The notes under the pieces are model-generated. The model was not told the DNA's origin and did not search any database. It saw only the letters and a list, made by a program, of their open reading frames with translations. 64,000 nt of DNA, from contig NZ_CP114978.1 in assembly GCF_027498035.1 (NCBI RefSeq), positions 3,162,001-3,226,000 of the forward strand. The letters run 5' to 3'. The stretch is from Pseudoxanthomonas sp. Its GTDB lineage: Bacteria; Pseudomonadota; Gammaproteobacteria; Xanthomonadales; Xanthomonadaceae. A program made the translations under genes and the position numbers. Below are positions 40,970 to 50,099 of the stretch, one piece after another. Each line of letters begins with the position of its first letter. Within the stretch, counting starts at the first letter, position 1.

Positions 40970-43252
40970 GTGCTTTGTAGAAAGAAGAAGCTGTCGATCA
41001 TCATCGCCGCGTGCCTGGACATGACAGTGGTGATGCACGCCCAGGCGGCGGACCAGGATGCCCAGGAGAAGCTGGCGAAGAGCGAAAGTGTTCATGACCT
41101 CAAGGAGGTCACTGTGACCTCCACGCACAAGGTCCAATCGGTCCAGAAAGTCCCGATCCATGTTGATGTTATCGATGGGGAAAAGCTGAAAGCGCTCAAC
41201 AGCAGCGATATCTCCAGCATCCAGTATCTGGCACCAGGCATTTCCTATTCGATGGACGTGGCCGCGGACGGCGGCGGCTTCAAGGTGCGCGGCATTGGCA
41301 CGCAGTCGTATAACTACGGCACTGAGCAGACCGTCGGTACGGTGGTTGATGACGTGATCATCAGCCTGCCGCGCGATCCGGGTGCTGGTGGGTTCAGTGA
41401 CGTCGAGCGGATCGAGGTCCTGCGCGGCCCGCAGGGCACCCTGTTCGGAAAGAATGCATCTGCAGGTGTGGTCTCGATCATCACCAAGAACCCGGACACC
41501 TCCTCCGACAGTGCCGATATCCACATGGCGGTCGGTAGTCGCAATGAGCAGGTCGCCCAGGTCAATGGAAATCTGGTGGTATCGGATAATTCCGCGCTTC
41601 GTATCTCCGGGTATTACCAGAAGCAGGACGGCGCGGTCAGCAACATCTACAACAGCTGGAACGCAGGCGATCTCAAGAATTCCGGTATTCGTGCGAAGTA
41701 CCTCTGGGACATCAATGACAAGCTTTCGGTCCTGTTGACTGCCGAGCACCAGAACATCTTCACGCGCTCCCCCTATCTGGTCTATTCGTTGGGTACCGAC
41801 AGCAGCTATAACGCGTTGCTGTCAGGCTACAAAGTAGACGGCAGCCAGTTGCTGAGTTTTGCCAATGAAGACTGGTACGCGTGGACCCGCACCAGCGGCA
41901 CATCGGCCAAGGTCGATTACAAGTCCGACTGGGGCGATATCACCTCGATCACGGCCTTTCGCAAGATGAACCTGGTCCAGGTCGCCGACATCGACCTGTC
42001 ACCGGCAAACTATGTCGATAACAGTGAGACTCGGAACAATGATCGGCAGCTGAGCCAGGAATTCCGGCTGAGTGGCGACGCATTTGACGGCCGCCTCGAT
42101 TATGTCCTGGGTGCTTTCTACAGCAAGACATCGATCACGGCCAACGAGCTCAAATACGGCGCATACACCTATGACGCCGATTACGTGCCGACCTTCCTCT
42201 ATCTCCGTGGCGCACAGGGCATCGCGCACTATCTTGTCAACACGAAAAGCTCTGCCTTGTTCGGTTCGACCACCTATGCCATCAACGAGAAGCTGTCTTC
42301 CATCGTCGGCGCGCGCCTGACCCACGACTCCATCAATGCGCGGTTCTCGGTGTATCCGGTGTCAGAAATTGATGGTCTCCCAACAGTGGCGCTCGCGACC
42401 AAGAGCGGCTCCTATGGTTCGACCTCCAAGTCCAATGTCTCCGGGAAGGTGGGCTTGCAGTATCAGCACACCCAGGATGTGATGAGCTACGCAACGGTTT
42501 CGCAAGGCTATAAAGGCCCTTCCGTCGACGTGCTGAGTGGTACCGCAAACAAGATCAAGCCAGAAACATCAATCAATTATGAAGTCGGCATCAAGTCGAA
42601 GTTCTTCGATCGTCGCTTGACGCTGAACGCAGACCTGTACTGGGACATCTTCCATGACTTCCAGGCGACAGCGCTGAACTACGAGACGATGCTCACCCAG
42701 CTCACCAACGCAGACAAGATGCGTACGCGAGGTGCGGAGCTGGATACGTCGTTCTCGGTGACGCCGAACCTCACGTTGTCGGCCAACGCCGCATATACCG
42801 ACGCGGAATTCCTGTCCTACATCAGCAGCTGTCCGTCGCCGGGCTCCCTGCCGTGCTACACGGTCTCGGGGGTTTCAGTGGCGAACTTCAAGGGCCAGCG
42901 CCCGGCCTATTCATCGAAGTATTCGGCCGCGCTGCAGGCCGCTTACCAGCATGGGCTCGGCGACAACCTGTCATTGGATATGAGCGGTGGATGGAGCTGG
43001 CGCAGTTCTTTCTACAACGCCATCGGACAGGAGCAGACCATGACGGGCTCCTATGGAATCGTCAATGGCACCGTCGGCATCGGCTCATCCGATGGCCGCT
43101 GGCGCGTCGGGGTGTATGCACGCAATTTGTTCGACAAGCGATATCGCGCGTACATCATCTCGACGGCGGTGCTCAACCCTTATGGGCTTGATCAACAGTT
43201 CGCAAGCGATTCGTTCCGCACCGTCGGCCTTTCGCTTGACATGAAGTTCTGA
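40970..43252 (+). CDS. TonB-dependent receptor 1
   Basis: A 760-residue outer-membrane receptor starting with GTG at 40970 (RBS GAGGAG eight bases upstream). A signal peptide (CRKKKLSIIIAACLDMTVVMHAQA) precedes the plug domain (ESVHDLKEVTVTSTHKVQ as TonB box region, then EVLRGPQGTLFGKNASAGVVSIITK). The rest is a 22-strand barrel ending in aromatic Phe (LSLDMKF). Its plug resembles the siderophore-receptor class more than the other two receptors in the window, but it is embedded in a hexosamine operon and probably takes up GlcNAc oligosaccharides or muropeptides. It leads the operon with GH20, anmK, a symporter and murQ. Confidence 0.92.
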   Translation: MLCRKKKLSIIIAACLDMTVVMHAQAADQDAQEKLAKSESVHDLKEVTVTSTHKVQSVQKVPIHVDVIDGEKLKALNSSDISSIQYLAPGISYSMDVAADGGGFKVRGIGTQSYNYGTEQTVGTVVDDVIISLPRDPGAGGFSDVERIEVLRGPQGTLFGKNASAGVVSIITKNPDTSSDSADIHMAVGSRNEQVAQVNGNLVVSDNSALRISGYYQKQDGAVSNIYNSWNAGDLKNSGIRAKYLWDINDKLSVLLTAEHQNIFTRSPYLVYSLGTDSSYNALLSGYKVDGSQLLSFANEDWYAWTRTSGTSAKVDYKSDWGDITSITAFRKMNLVQVADIDLSPANYVDNSETRNNDRQLSQEFRLSGDAFDGRLDYVLGAFYSKTSITANELKYGAYTYDADYVPTFLYLRGAQGIAHYLVNTKSSALFGSTTYAINEKLSSIVGARLTHDSINARFSVYPVSEIDGLPTVALATKSGSYGSTSKSNVSGKVGLQYQHTQDVMSYATVSQGYKGPSVDVLSGTANKIKPETSINYEVGIKSKFFDRRLTLNADLYWDIFHDFQATALNYETMLTQLTNADKMRTRGAELDTSFSVTPNLTLSANAAYTDAEFLSYISSCPSPGSLPCYTVSGVSVANFKGQRPAYSSKYSAALQAAYQHGLGDNLSLDMSGGWSWRSSFYNAIGQEQTMTGSYGIVNGTVGIGSSDGRWRVGVYARNLFDKRYRAYIISTAVLNPYGLDQQFASDSFRTVGLSLDMKF

Positions 43253-43403
43253 TGACTTGAGCGTGGCGCGCCCTTTCGCTTTCGCCTTCGCAGGCAATGG
43301 CCTGGATCGCCCCGTGGAGGCGATGGGGCGGCGTCCACACCTGGCGGGTTCACACAATCAACGCACCGAAAGTGTGGCCTGAGATAGAGATGCTGGAGAC
43401 ACG

Positions 43404-45695
43404 ATGAAGCGTTCGCCAACGAGCGGCCGAACTGGGCCCTGGGCGCGCAAGAATGGACTTGTAGCCCGGATCGTCATGCCTGGCCGCTCACTCTGCCTGG
43501 GCCTGACGTTGCTTGGGCTGGCATGGATACCAGGTACCGTGGTTGCTGCGGGAAACACCGCTCCGGCATTGATGCCCTATCCGGTCTCCGCGCACATGGA
43601 TGGAAGCGCGCTACGTTTTGAAGGAGGGTTCGACGTTCGATGGAGCGCGGCGCCGACCGTGCTGCTATCCGACGCGCTGGGACGCTTTCGTGCAGATGCT
43701 GCGCGGCTGACTGGTCTGGACGAAGGGGGCGCGCCGGCTGTTTCCTTGTCGATCACGTGTTGTGCCGCAACGCCTGACGAGCCTGCTGCAGGTGGAGGTG
43801 TGGAAGAGGCCTATACCTTGCGCGTCGACGAGCAGGGCGTGCAGATCAGCGCGGATACGCCGGTGGGCGTGCTGCGTGCTTTGGCCACGTTGCGGCAATT
43901 GATCGTGGTCCAGGATGGGCGGGCGCAGATTGCCCATGCGGTCATCGGCGACGCACCGCGGTTCGCCTGGCGGGGATTGATGATCGATGTGGCCCGCCAT
44001 TTCATGGCGGTTCCAACGCTCGAGCGGCAGATCGATGCGATGGAGCGGGTCAAGCTCAATGTGCTGCATCTCCACCTGAGCGACAACGAGGCTTTCAGGG
44101 TGCAAAGCCGGCGTTACCCGCGATTGACCCAGGGAAATCAGGGGCGGTTCTATACCCAGGAACAGATCCGGGATCTCGTGGGCTACGCGCGCGCGCGGGG
44201 CATTCGCGTTATTCCGGAAATAGATCTTCCAGGTCATGCCAAGGCGATGATCGCCGCCTATCCGTTGCTTGCGTCGGGGCCAGTGGATGCGGCCATTCCG
44301 GGAGGCCCTGCGATCGATGTTTCCAAGACGGAGACGTACGTATTCCTCAGGAATCTTCTGAATGAGGTCGCGTCGCTCTTCCCTGATCGTTATTTCCATA
44401 TTGGCGGTGATGAGGTCAACGGCGCTGACTGGATGGACAATCCCCGGATCGCTGACTACATGAGCGTGCACCGGTTCGCGGACAAGGAAGCCTTGCAGGA
44501 GCATTTCCTGCTCCGGCTGAAGAGGATGCTGGCCGACCAGGGCAAGAAGGTCATCGGCTGGGAAGAAATCGAATCGGCGCATATGCCGGAAGATGTCGTT
44601 GTCCAGGTTTGGAAAAGTTCCGGAGCGATCGATCGTGCGACACGGCGTGGCCATCAGGTCATTGTTTCGGCCGGGTATTACCTGGACCACCTCTGGCCGA
44701 CGGCCTGGCATTACCGGATCGATCCGTTGGATCCGGCTGCATTTGGCTATCTCAGTGCAGCCGACCGACAGGAGATGCTGGCGCAACATCCAGAGCTTGC
44801 CCGGATGATGACTCAGGACATGGTGAGGCCCGCGGGCGGCACGGAGCTCACGGCCGAACAGCAGCAGCGGGTCATCGGTGCCGAGGCGCCGCTGTGGAGC
44901 GAGCTTGTCACCGACGAGATGCTGGACGGGAGGATCTGGCCGCGGACAGCCGCCTTGGCCGAGCGCTTCTGGTCAAGCGCGGAGGTCAACGACACATCGG
45001 ATATGTATCGGCGGTTGGCGGTGGTGCAGGATCAGCTGCGCGTGCAGGGTCTGGAAGATGCTGCCAACGCAGAGCGGATGCTCGCGCGACTGGCGCCCGG
45101 GCGTAGCGCGGCGCTGTCGGATCTGGTCGCCGTGACCGTGCCGGTACGCAACTTCGCCCACATGAACAAGATCCGCAGCATGGTTGACGGCGTGGCACGT
45201 GGCGCGCAGACGTTCAATACGCTCGCCGATGCCGCCCTGCCCGAGAGCCTCGAAGCGGCTTCGTTCAACCTTGCCGCGGCCTCGCTGCGGCAAGGTGACC
45301 TGGAGCCAATCGCCTCGCTAAGGGCACGGATGCAAGGCTGGAGGGCTGACAGCCAGAGCGTCCAGCTATTGGTCAGAGAATTCCCCGGACTTCAATCTGT
45401 CGCCAAGATCAGCGCAGACGTGGCAATGCTGATGGATACGGGCCTGGAGGCTCTGGCGAAGATCCAGTCAGGACAGGCGCCCGATGCCGCGTGGCTGGCA
45501 GATGCGCGCGCGATGCTGGAACGACATGTGCACGACGAGCAGGCTTCGGCATCCATGTATGCCGTCCTGACATCACCCGATCAGCCGACGGCAGATCTTT
45601 TATTGGCCATCGTTCCCGGTGTGCGTGATCTGGTAGAGACGTCGGCCAGCCTCCCGAAGCAAGGGGAGGCGCGTCATGCTGAATCGCTGCACTGA
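43404..45695 (+). CDS. GH20 beta-N-acetylhexosaminidase (second copy)
   Basis: A 763-residue exported GH20 enzyme. The N-terminus has a hydrophobic segment (LCLGLTLLGLAWIPGTVVA) after a long basic stretch. The barrel has RFAWRGLMIDVARHF, LHLHLSDNEAFR, PEIDLPGHA and the catalytic Asp336-Glu337 in FHIGGDEVNG. Its C-terminal 180 residues are helical and unlike the beta-rich tails of the other two copies, so substrate choice may differ. It lies 151 bases after receptor 1 and 65 bases before anmK. The family removes terminal beta-GlcNAc from chitin oligosaccharides, glycans or muropeptides. Confidence 0.92.
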   Translation: MKRSPTSGRTGPWARKNGLVARIVMPGRSLCLGLTLLGLAWIPGTVVAAGNTAPALMPYPVSAHMDGSALRFEGGFDVRWSAAPTVLLSDALGRFRADAARLTGLDEGGAPAVSLSITCCAATPDEPAAGGGVEEAYTLRVDEQGVQISADTPVGVLRALATLRQLIVVQDGRAQIAHAVIGDAPRFAWRGLMIDVARHFMAVPTLERQIDAMERVKLNVLHLHLSDNEAFRVQSRRYPRLTQGNQGRFYTQEQIRDLVGYARARGIRVIPEIDLPGHAKAMIAAYPLLASGPVDAAIPGGPAIDVSKTETYVFLRNLLNEVASLFPDRYFHIGGDEVNGADWMDNPRIADYMSVHRFADKEALQEHFLLRLKRMLADQGKKVIGWEEIESAHMPEDVVVQVWKSSGAIDRATRRGHQVIVSAGYYLDHLWPTAWHYRIDPLDPAAFGYLSAADRQEMLAQHPELARMMTQDMVRPAGGTELTAEQQQRVIGAEAPLWSELVTDEMLDGRIWPRTAALAERFWSSAEVNDTSDMYRRLAVVQDQLRVQGLEDAANAERMLARLAPGRSAALSDLVAVTVPVRNFAHMNKIRSMVDGVARGAQTFNTLADAALPESLEAASFNLAAASLRQGDLEPIASLRARMQGWRADSQSVQLLVREFPGLQSVAKISADVAMLMDTGLEALAKIQSGQAPDAAWLADARAMLERHVHDEQASASMYAVLTSPDQPTADLLLAIVPGVRDLVETSASLPKQGEARHAESLH

Positions 45696-45760
45696 GCGCG
45701 GACGTCTGCGGGTCGGAGAGCGCGTTGCAACGCCGGGATTTCCACGCGGAGATCGATCGC

Positions 45761-46876
45761 ATGGGATGTGCTGAAATGCGGCGCGTGGCCGGCTTGATGA
45801 GTGGAACATCACTGGACGGCGTGGACGCCGCGCTCATCATCACCGATGGTTGCTCGGTGCAGGCCAGTGGTCATGCTGTGACCATACCGTATACGCCAGG
45901 GGAGCAGGCGGCGCTTGGGCAAGCGGTGAGGGATGCGTTGACGATGCGGGAAGGGCAGTGCAGTCCCGCCAGCTTCAGTAGCGCCGAACAGATCATCCAC
46001 CAGACTCACGTGCGAGCGGTCCGGGAGCTGCAGCGTCACGAAGGTGCGATTGACCTGATTGGCTTTCATGGACAGACACTGTTGCATCGCCCCGAGTGTG
46101 GCCAGACCCTGCAACTCGGCGATGCCGGCGCATTGGCAGAAGCGCTGGGAATCGATGTGGTCGCCGACTTGCGGCTGGAAGACATGCGCCAGGGCGGGCA
46201 AGGTGCCCCGATCGTTCCGGTGTATCACGCCGCGCTGGCGCAACGCTTGCCGCTCCCTCGGCCGCTGTGTTTCCTCAATATCGGTGGCGTGGCTAATCTG
46301 ACCTGGATTGGCGCCAATGAGGAACTGATGGCGTTTGATGTAGGGCCGGGCAATGGACTGATCGATGAATTCGTCTGGTCGCGGGGCTTGGGCCGGTATG
46401 ACGCCGATGGTCGACTAGGGCTATCCGGCGTGGTCGACAATCGTGCGCTGGGGTTGCTGATGCAACACCGATTTTTCGGCGAGAGGCCGCCGAAGTCGCT
46501 GGATCGCTATGACTTCAAGCTTGATGCGGTCGCCGGAATGGCACCAGCCGATGCGTGCGCGACGCTGGCGGCATTCACGGCCGAAGCCGTGGCGGCCGCA
46601 GTCGCGCTGCTGCCGGCTGCGCCCAGCACCTGGGTCGTCTGTGGTGGTGGATGCCGGAACGCGGCCATCATGCAGCAGCTTGGACAGCGCCTGGCAGCCC
46701 CGGTGATGGATGCTGCGCAACTCGGGCTGCGCGCCGACGCGCTGGAAGCGGAAGCCATGGCGTATTTGGCCATGCGTTCGCGAGCAGGGTTACCCATCAC
46801 TTATCCGATGACAACCGGGGCGCCACGACCTTTGCGAGGCGGGCACTTCTATCCCGCTGCGGGATCCGGCCGATGA
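45761..46876 (+). CDS. anmK: Anhydro-N-acetylmuramic acid kinase
   Basis: A 371-residue AnmK. The GLMSGTSLDGVD motif near the start, IGFHGQTLLHRP, FLNIGGVANLTW, FDVGPGNGLIDE and the C-terminal EAEAMAYLAMR are all characteristic. It opens the 1,6-anhydro ring and phosphorylates anhydroMurNAc to MurNAc-6-phosphate, the substrate of MurQ encoded two genes later. ATG at 45761 is chosen for length; 45776 is also possible. It makes the operon a complete anhydroMurNAc-to-GlcNAc-6-phosphate route with the symporter as probable importer. Confidence 0.94.
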   Translation: MGCAEMRRVAGLMSGTSLDGVDAALIITDGCSVQASGHAVTIPYTPGEQAALGQAVRDALTMREGQCSPASFSSAEQIIHQTHVRAVRELQRHEGAIDLIGFHGQTLLHRPECGQTLQLGDAGALAEALGIDVVADLRLEDMRQGGQGAPIVPVYHAALAQRLPLPRPLCFLNIGGVANLTWIGANEELMAFDVGPGNGLIDEFVWSRGLGRYDADGRLGLSGVVDNRALGLLMQHRFFGERPPKSLDRYDFKLDAVAGMAPADACATLAAFTAEAVAAAVALLPAAPSTWVVCGGGCRNAAIMQQLGQRLAAPVMDAAQLGLRADALEAEAMAYLAMRSRAGLPITYPMTTGAPRPLRGGHFYPAAGSGR

Positions 46877-47024
46877 TGCCGTGCATGAATGCGGCGGCAG
46901 GCCGGATGTCTCTGGGCGGTCGCCGACCCGGCGTGCTTCGCAATGCACCGGACGCACGGCTCGCCGGTTTCGATGTCGTCATGACCCATTTTCGGGCAGA
47001 GAACCAGAAGGAGAACAAGAGGCA

Positions 47025-48623
47025 ATGAGTCCGCAATTTGGTTTGCTCGACTGGGCGGTGGTCCTGGCCTACTTCATGGCGTTGGTGCTGATGAGCTGGA
47101 TGCTCAACCGGGGCGGCGCACGCGATACCCGCGACTACTTCCTGGCCGGTGGCAGGATTCCTGCCTGGCTGGCGGCCATTTCGGTGCTGGCAACAACGCA
47201 ATCGGCGGCCACGTTCCTGGGCGTCCCAGACAATGGCTATCGCAGCGATTACAGCTATATGGCCACCAACATCGGTGCGGTTTTCGCGGCCATGCTCGTG
47301 GGGAAATTCTTCATCCCGCGCTTCTACGCAGCAGGCGTGAGCACGGTCTACGAACTGCTCGATGTCCGCTATGGCCGTCGCGCCATGCGAGCGGCGGGCT
47401 TGATGTTCCTGGTCGGGCGGATCCTGGCCGGCGGCGCGCGCCTGTACCTGGCGGCGATTGCGGTCTCGATGATCATCTTTCTTGAGGTGACGCCACAGGG
47501 AATCATCATCGCGTCGCTGGTCCTGGCGCTGGCCTCGCTTGTGTTTTCCCTGCATGGGGGATTACGGACGGTCGTGTGGATCGATCTGCTGCAGTTCATC
47601 GTCTACGTCAGTGCTGCAGTCGCAATATTGGTGTTCATCCTCCATCGTATCCCGGGTTCGATGCCGGAGATCGTGCATGGGCTGATCCATGCGCCGGGGG
47701 GGGAGAACAAGCTTCGGGTACTGGATTTCTCCCTGAAGCTGGACAAGCCATATTCGATGCTGGCGGTGATGACCGGGATTCTCCTGCTTCACCTGGGGAA
47801 TTTCGCACTGGATCAGGACACCACGCAGCGCCTGCTGGCTTGCCGTGACGCGCGCCAGGGAGCCCGTGGGCTCTACATGTCGCTGATGGCCATCATCCCC
47901 GTGACGCTGGTGTTGATCGTCATCGGCAGCCTGCTCCACGTGTTCTATCAGCGACCGGAGTTGATGCATGGCGAAACTGGTGCCGCGCCTGGGGCGACGT
48001 CCGGTTACGGCAACGTCACCGTGCTCATGTACTTCATCTTGAGCGAGGTTCCCGCCGGCCTGCGTGGTTTGGTGGCCGCCGGGATCATCGCGACAGCGGT
48101 GGGCACCACGATGTCCGCACTGAACGCCATGGCGTCGGTCATGGTGGAGGATTTCTATCGGCCCTGGCGCAGTGCGCGTGGCAAGCTGGATGAACGCCAC
48201 TTTGTCCATGCAGGGCGGATCAGCAACGCCATTATGGCCGCAGCCACGCTGGCAATGGCGGTGTTTTCCTATTACTGGCAGAAGTACAGCGCACTACCGT
48301 TGCTGGACTTCGTGCTGGGCGTGATGTCCTTCGCCTATGCAGGGCTGCTTGGTATCTATCTAACGGCCGTGTTCACTCGCAGAGGCTCGGAGCGTTCGGC
48401 GCTGGCGGCGCTGGCTGTGGGTTTCCTGGTTGTCCTGCTGATGCAGGGCTATGTGGTCGACCTGCTGGGCCTGCCCCAGGAGATCAAGCGCCTGGCTTTC
48501 CCCTGGCAGCTATGCGTGGGAACGGCAGCAGCCTTCGTTACGTGCATGGCAGGTTCCCGGAAATCCGCGCCTCTGGTCGCGCGAGAAAACACACCCCTTG
48601 CCATCGAACTCCCACTGAGGTGA
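47025..48623 (+). CDS. Sodium:solute symporter (SSS family), likely amino-sugar importer
   Basis: A 532-residue membrane protein with about 13-14 hydrophobic segments and SSS hallmarks (YFLAGGRIPAWLAAISVLATTQSAATFLG near the N-terminus, LNAMASVMVEDFY, ISNAIMAAATLAM). ATG at 47025 has AAGGAG and AAGAGG upstream; 148 bases separate it from anmK and hold nothing recognisable. Between anmK and murQ, it most likely imports anhydroMurNAc, MurNAc or GlcNAc with sodium; the exact sugar is inferred from position. Confidence 0.88.
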   Translation: MSPQFGLLDWAVVLAYFMALVLMSWMLNRGGARDTRDYFLAGGRIPAWLAAISVLATTQSAATFLGVPDNGYRSDYSYMATNIGAVFAAMLVGKFFIPRFYAAGVSTVYELLDVRYGRRAMRAAGLMFLVGRILAGGARLYLAAIAVSMIIFLEVTPQGIIIASLVLALASLVFSLHGGLRTVVWIDLLQFIVYVSAAVAILVFILHRIPGSMPEIVHGLIHAPGGENKLRVLDFSLKLDKPYSMLAVMTGILLLHLGNFALDQDTTQRLLACRDARQGARGLYMSLMAIIPVTLVLIVIGSLLHVFYQRPELMHGETGAAPGATSGYGNVTVLMYFILSEVPAGLRGLVAAGIIATAVGTTMSALNAMASVMVEDFYRPWRSARGKLDERHFVHAGRISNAIMAAATLAMAVFSYYWQKYSALPLLDFVLGVMSFAYAGLLGIYLTAVFTRRGSERSALAALAVGFLVVLLMQGYVVDLLGLPQEIKRLAFPWQLCVGTAAAFVTCMAGSRKSAPLVARENTPLAIELPLR

Positions 48624-48626
48624 TGC

Positions 48627-49619
48627 ATGTCCACGGAAGCCGTTGATCCACGCTACATCGAAATAGACCAATGGCCGACGGTGACGGCCGTGGAGGCCAT
48701 GCTGGAGGGCCAATTGCTGGCCGTTGCATCGGTCCGTGATCAATGCCAGTCCATCGCCGAGGCCAGCGAGGCCATTGCCCTGTGTCTGCGGGCGGGGGGG
48801 CGGCTGGTCTACGCCGGCGCCGGGACGTCCGGGCGCATTGCGGTGCAGGACGGTGTGGAACTGACCCCGACTTACAACTGGCCCCCGGCCAGGCTGGTCT
48901 TCCTCATAGCAGGGGGGATGCGGGCACTGGCTGTTGGCGTGGAGGGCGCGGAAGACGATGTCCTCCGGGCAAGGGAGGAGGTCGCTGAACACGCCCTGGG
49001 GCCGAACGACGTCGTCATCGCTGTGGCGGCCAGTGGCCGCACTCCTTACACCGTTGCGGTGTTGGAGGCCGCAGCCTCGCGCGGGGCGTTGACGATTGGC
49101 CTCTCGAACAACGCCGACGCGGCATTGTTCAAGCATGCGCGGCATCGCCTGCTGGTGGAGACCGGGAGTGAGCCGGTCGCGGGTTCGACCCGAATGAAAG
49201 CCGGCACGTCACAGAAGGTCGTCCTGAACCTGCTCTCGACCGCCGCCATGCTGCGTTGCGGCCTGGTCTGCAAAGGGCTGATGGTCAACATGCGCATTTC
49301 CAACGCGAAGCTACGATCACGCGCCAATGCAATTACCAGCCGACTCGCGGAAGTGAGCGAAGAAGCGGCTGCGTCGGCCCTGGAGCGCGCAGCCGGTGAT
49401 ATCAGACTTGCGGTGCTCATGGCGCGGGGCCTCGAGCTCCACCTTGCGCAGGATCTGTTGGCCAGTGCATCGGGCAACCTGAGCCAGGCCATCGCGATGG
49501 GGGCATCAGGTCCTGGTTCGCATGGCATTGGGTCTCCCGGTCATGTCGCCCCGATGCTGGAACCTGGGCGGCGAACGCCTGAATTAAGCCGAGCCGCGAA
49601 GCGGCTTCGGCTTGAATGA
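48627..49619 (+). CDS. murQ: N-acetylmuramic acid 6-phosphate etherase with attC-derived C-terminus
   Basis: A 330-residue MurQ. GAGTSGRIAVQDGVELTPTY carries Glu78, the expected catalytic acid, and VEGAED the second; the signature GSTRMKAGTSQK and LLSTAAMLRCG follow. It splits MurNAc-6-phosphate into GlcNAc-6-phosphate and lactate. The start is 3 bases after the symporter stop. The C-terminus is odd: after LEPGRR the last 13 residues (PELSRAAKRLRLE) are translated from an integron attC site. Removing the cassette (49576-50050) gives a 317-residue protein ending LEPGRRT followed by TGA. The added tail is basic and probably harmless. Confidence 0.93.
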   Translation: MSTEAVDPRYIEIDQWPTVTAVEAMLEGQLLAVASVRDQCQSIAEASEAIALCLRAGGRLVYAGAGTSGRIAVQDGVELTPTYNWPPARLVFLIAGGMRALAVGVEGAEDDVLRAREEVAEHALGPNDVVIAVAASGRTPYTVAVLEAAASRGALTIGLSNNADAALFKHARHRLLVETGSEPVAGSTRMKAGTSQKVVLNLLSTAAMLRCGLVCKGLMVNMRISNAKLRSRANAITSRLAEVSEEAAASALERAAGDIRLAVLMARGLELHLAQDLLASASGNLSQAIAMGASGPGSHGIGSPGHVAPMLEPGRRTPELSRAAKRLRLE

Positions 49620-49629
49620 ATTGTTAGGG
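49576..49629 (-). other. attC recombination site of the cassette
   Basis: An imperfect palindrome (TTAAGCCGAGCCGC / GCGGCTTCGGCTTGAA around a GAA loop) bounded by the core GTTAGGG at 49623-49629 and the cassette end at 49576. Its sequence is strongly like the attC of aadA-type cassettes. The folded single strand is the substrate of an integron integrase. Confidence 0.92.
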
Positions 49630-50025
49630 CTCAACCGTGACACTTGCGAACCCCGCCCTCTGGAGAACCAGCGTAACTTTGCCAATGATTGGGTCTGAAG
49701 CAGAAATCTTGTTTTTGCCAAGGAGCTTTTGCATGAACGTGCGACTCCGCTCAAGCATGACGTGCCACTCACCATAGTCTGGGCGAGCGGCATCCTCATC
49801 TGAATTGCCGGCTACGCACATGAGATAGGTGATGCCTTGGTACTCGGCGATATTGGCCCAGCCAAAGTCCTCCATGCAGATTATGTCTGAATCAACGCCT
49901 GTGCCAGAAAGCTCTGCTACAAGCCATTTGGAGAAATCCTCGCCAAAGCAACAGTCGTTAATGAAGTCTTCCCCGACAGCGGACAGATTGAACCGGTCGG
50001 TCTTGCAGGTGATTTCAACAATCAC
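49624..50025 (-). CDS. Cassette-borne protein of unknown function
   Basis: A 133-residue soluble protein starting with GTG at 50025, with a good RBS (GGGGGAAGAG) in the short cassette leader. No signal peptide or membrane segment. Visible features: a cysteine-containing CCFGEDFSKWLVAEL helix, MEDFGWANIAEYQG, a cysteine in YLMCVAG and a conserved-looking YGEWHVMLERSR. I recall similar FGxDxxxWL/EDWGW proteins as recurrent integron-cassette and genomic hypotheticals, but cannot name a characterised family. The stop codon TAA is part of the attC core. Codon use is more AT-rich than in neighbours, consistent with transfer. Function unknown. Confidence 0.85.
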   Translation of the reverse strand: MIVEITCKTDRFNLSAVGEDFINDCCFGEDFSKWLVAELSGTGVDSDIICMEDFGWANIAEYQGITYLMCVAGNSDEDAARPDYGEWHVMLERSRTFMQKLLGKNKISASDPIIGKVTLVLQRAGFASVTVEP

Positions 50026-50099
50026 GAGACTCTTCCCCCTTGAGCCCTAACCTGATCTGAGCGCCGCGCCAGATGGTATGGCGCCCTCTTGCTGGCCGG

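Larger units (their letters stand above)
49576..50050 (-). mobile_element. Solo integron gene cassette inserted in murQ
   Basis: A 475-base cassette read leftward. Its 5' boundary is the core site G/TTAGGG (CCCTAAC on the plus strand at 50045-50051) and its 3' end is an attC followed by G/TTCGCC of murQ. One gene fills it almost fully, with a short leader and its stop codon inside the attC core, as in typical cassettes. Base composition is visibly lower in GC than the surroundings (two 60-base lines counted by eye gave 26 and 30 G+C). No integrase gene, attI or second cassette is in the window, so this is an insertion at a secondary site. Excision in silico joins 49575 to 50051 and restores the murQ stop. 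Confidence 0.92.

Noticed and set aside
49576..49629. Reading the attC palindrome as a terminator or REP element
   Set aside because: Core sites, the aadA-like sequence and the precise restoration of murQ on excision fit an attC and nothing else.
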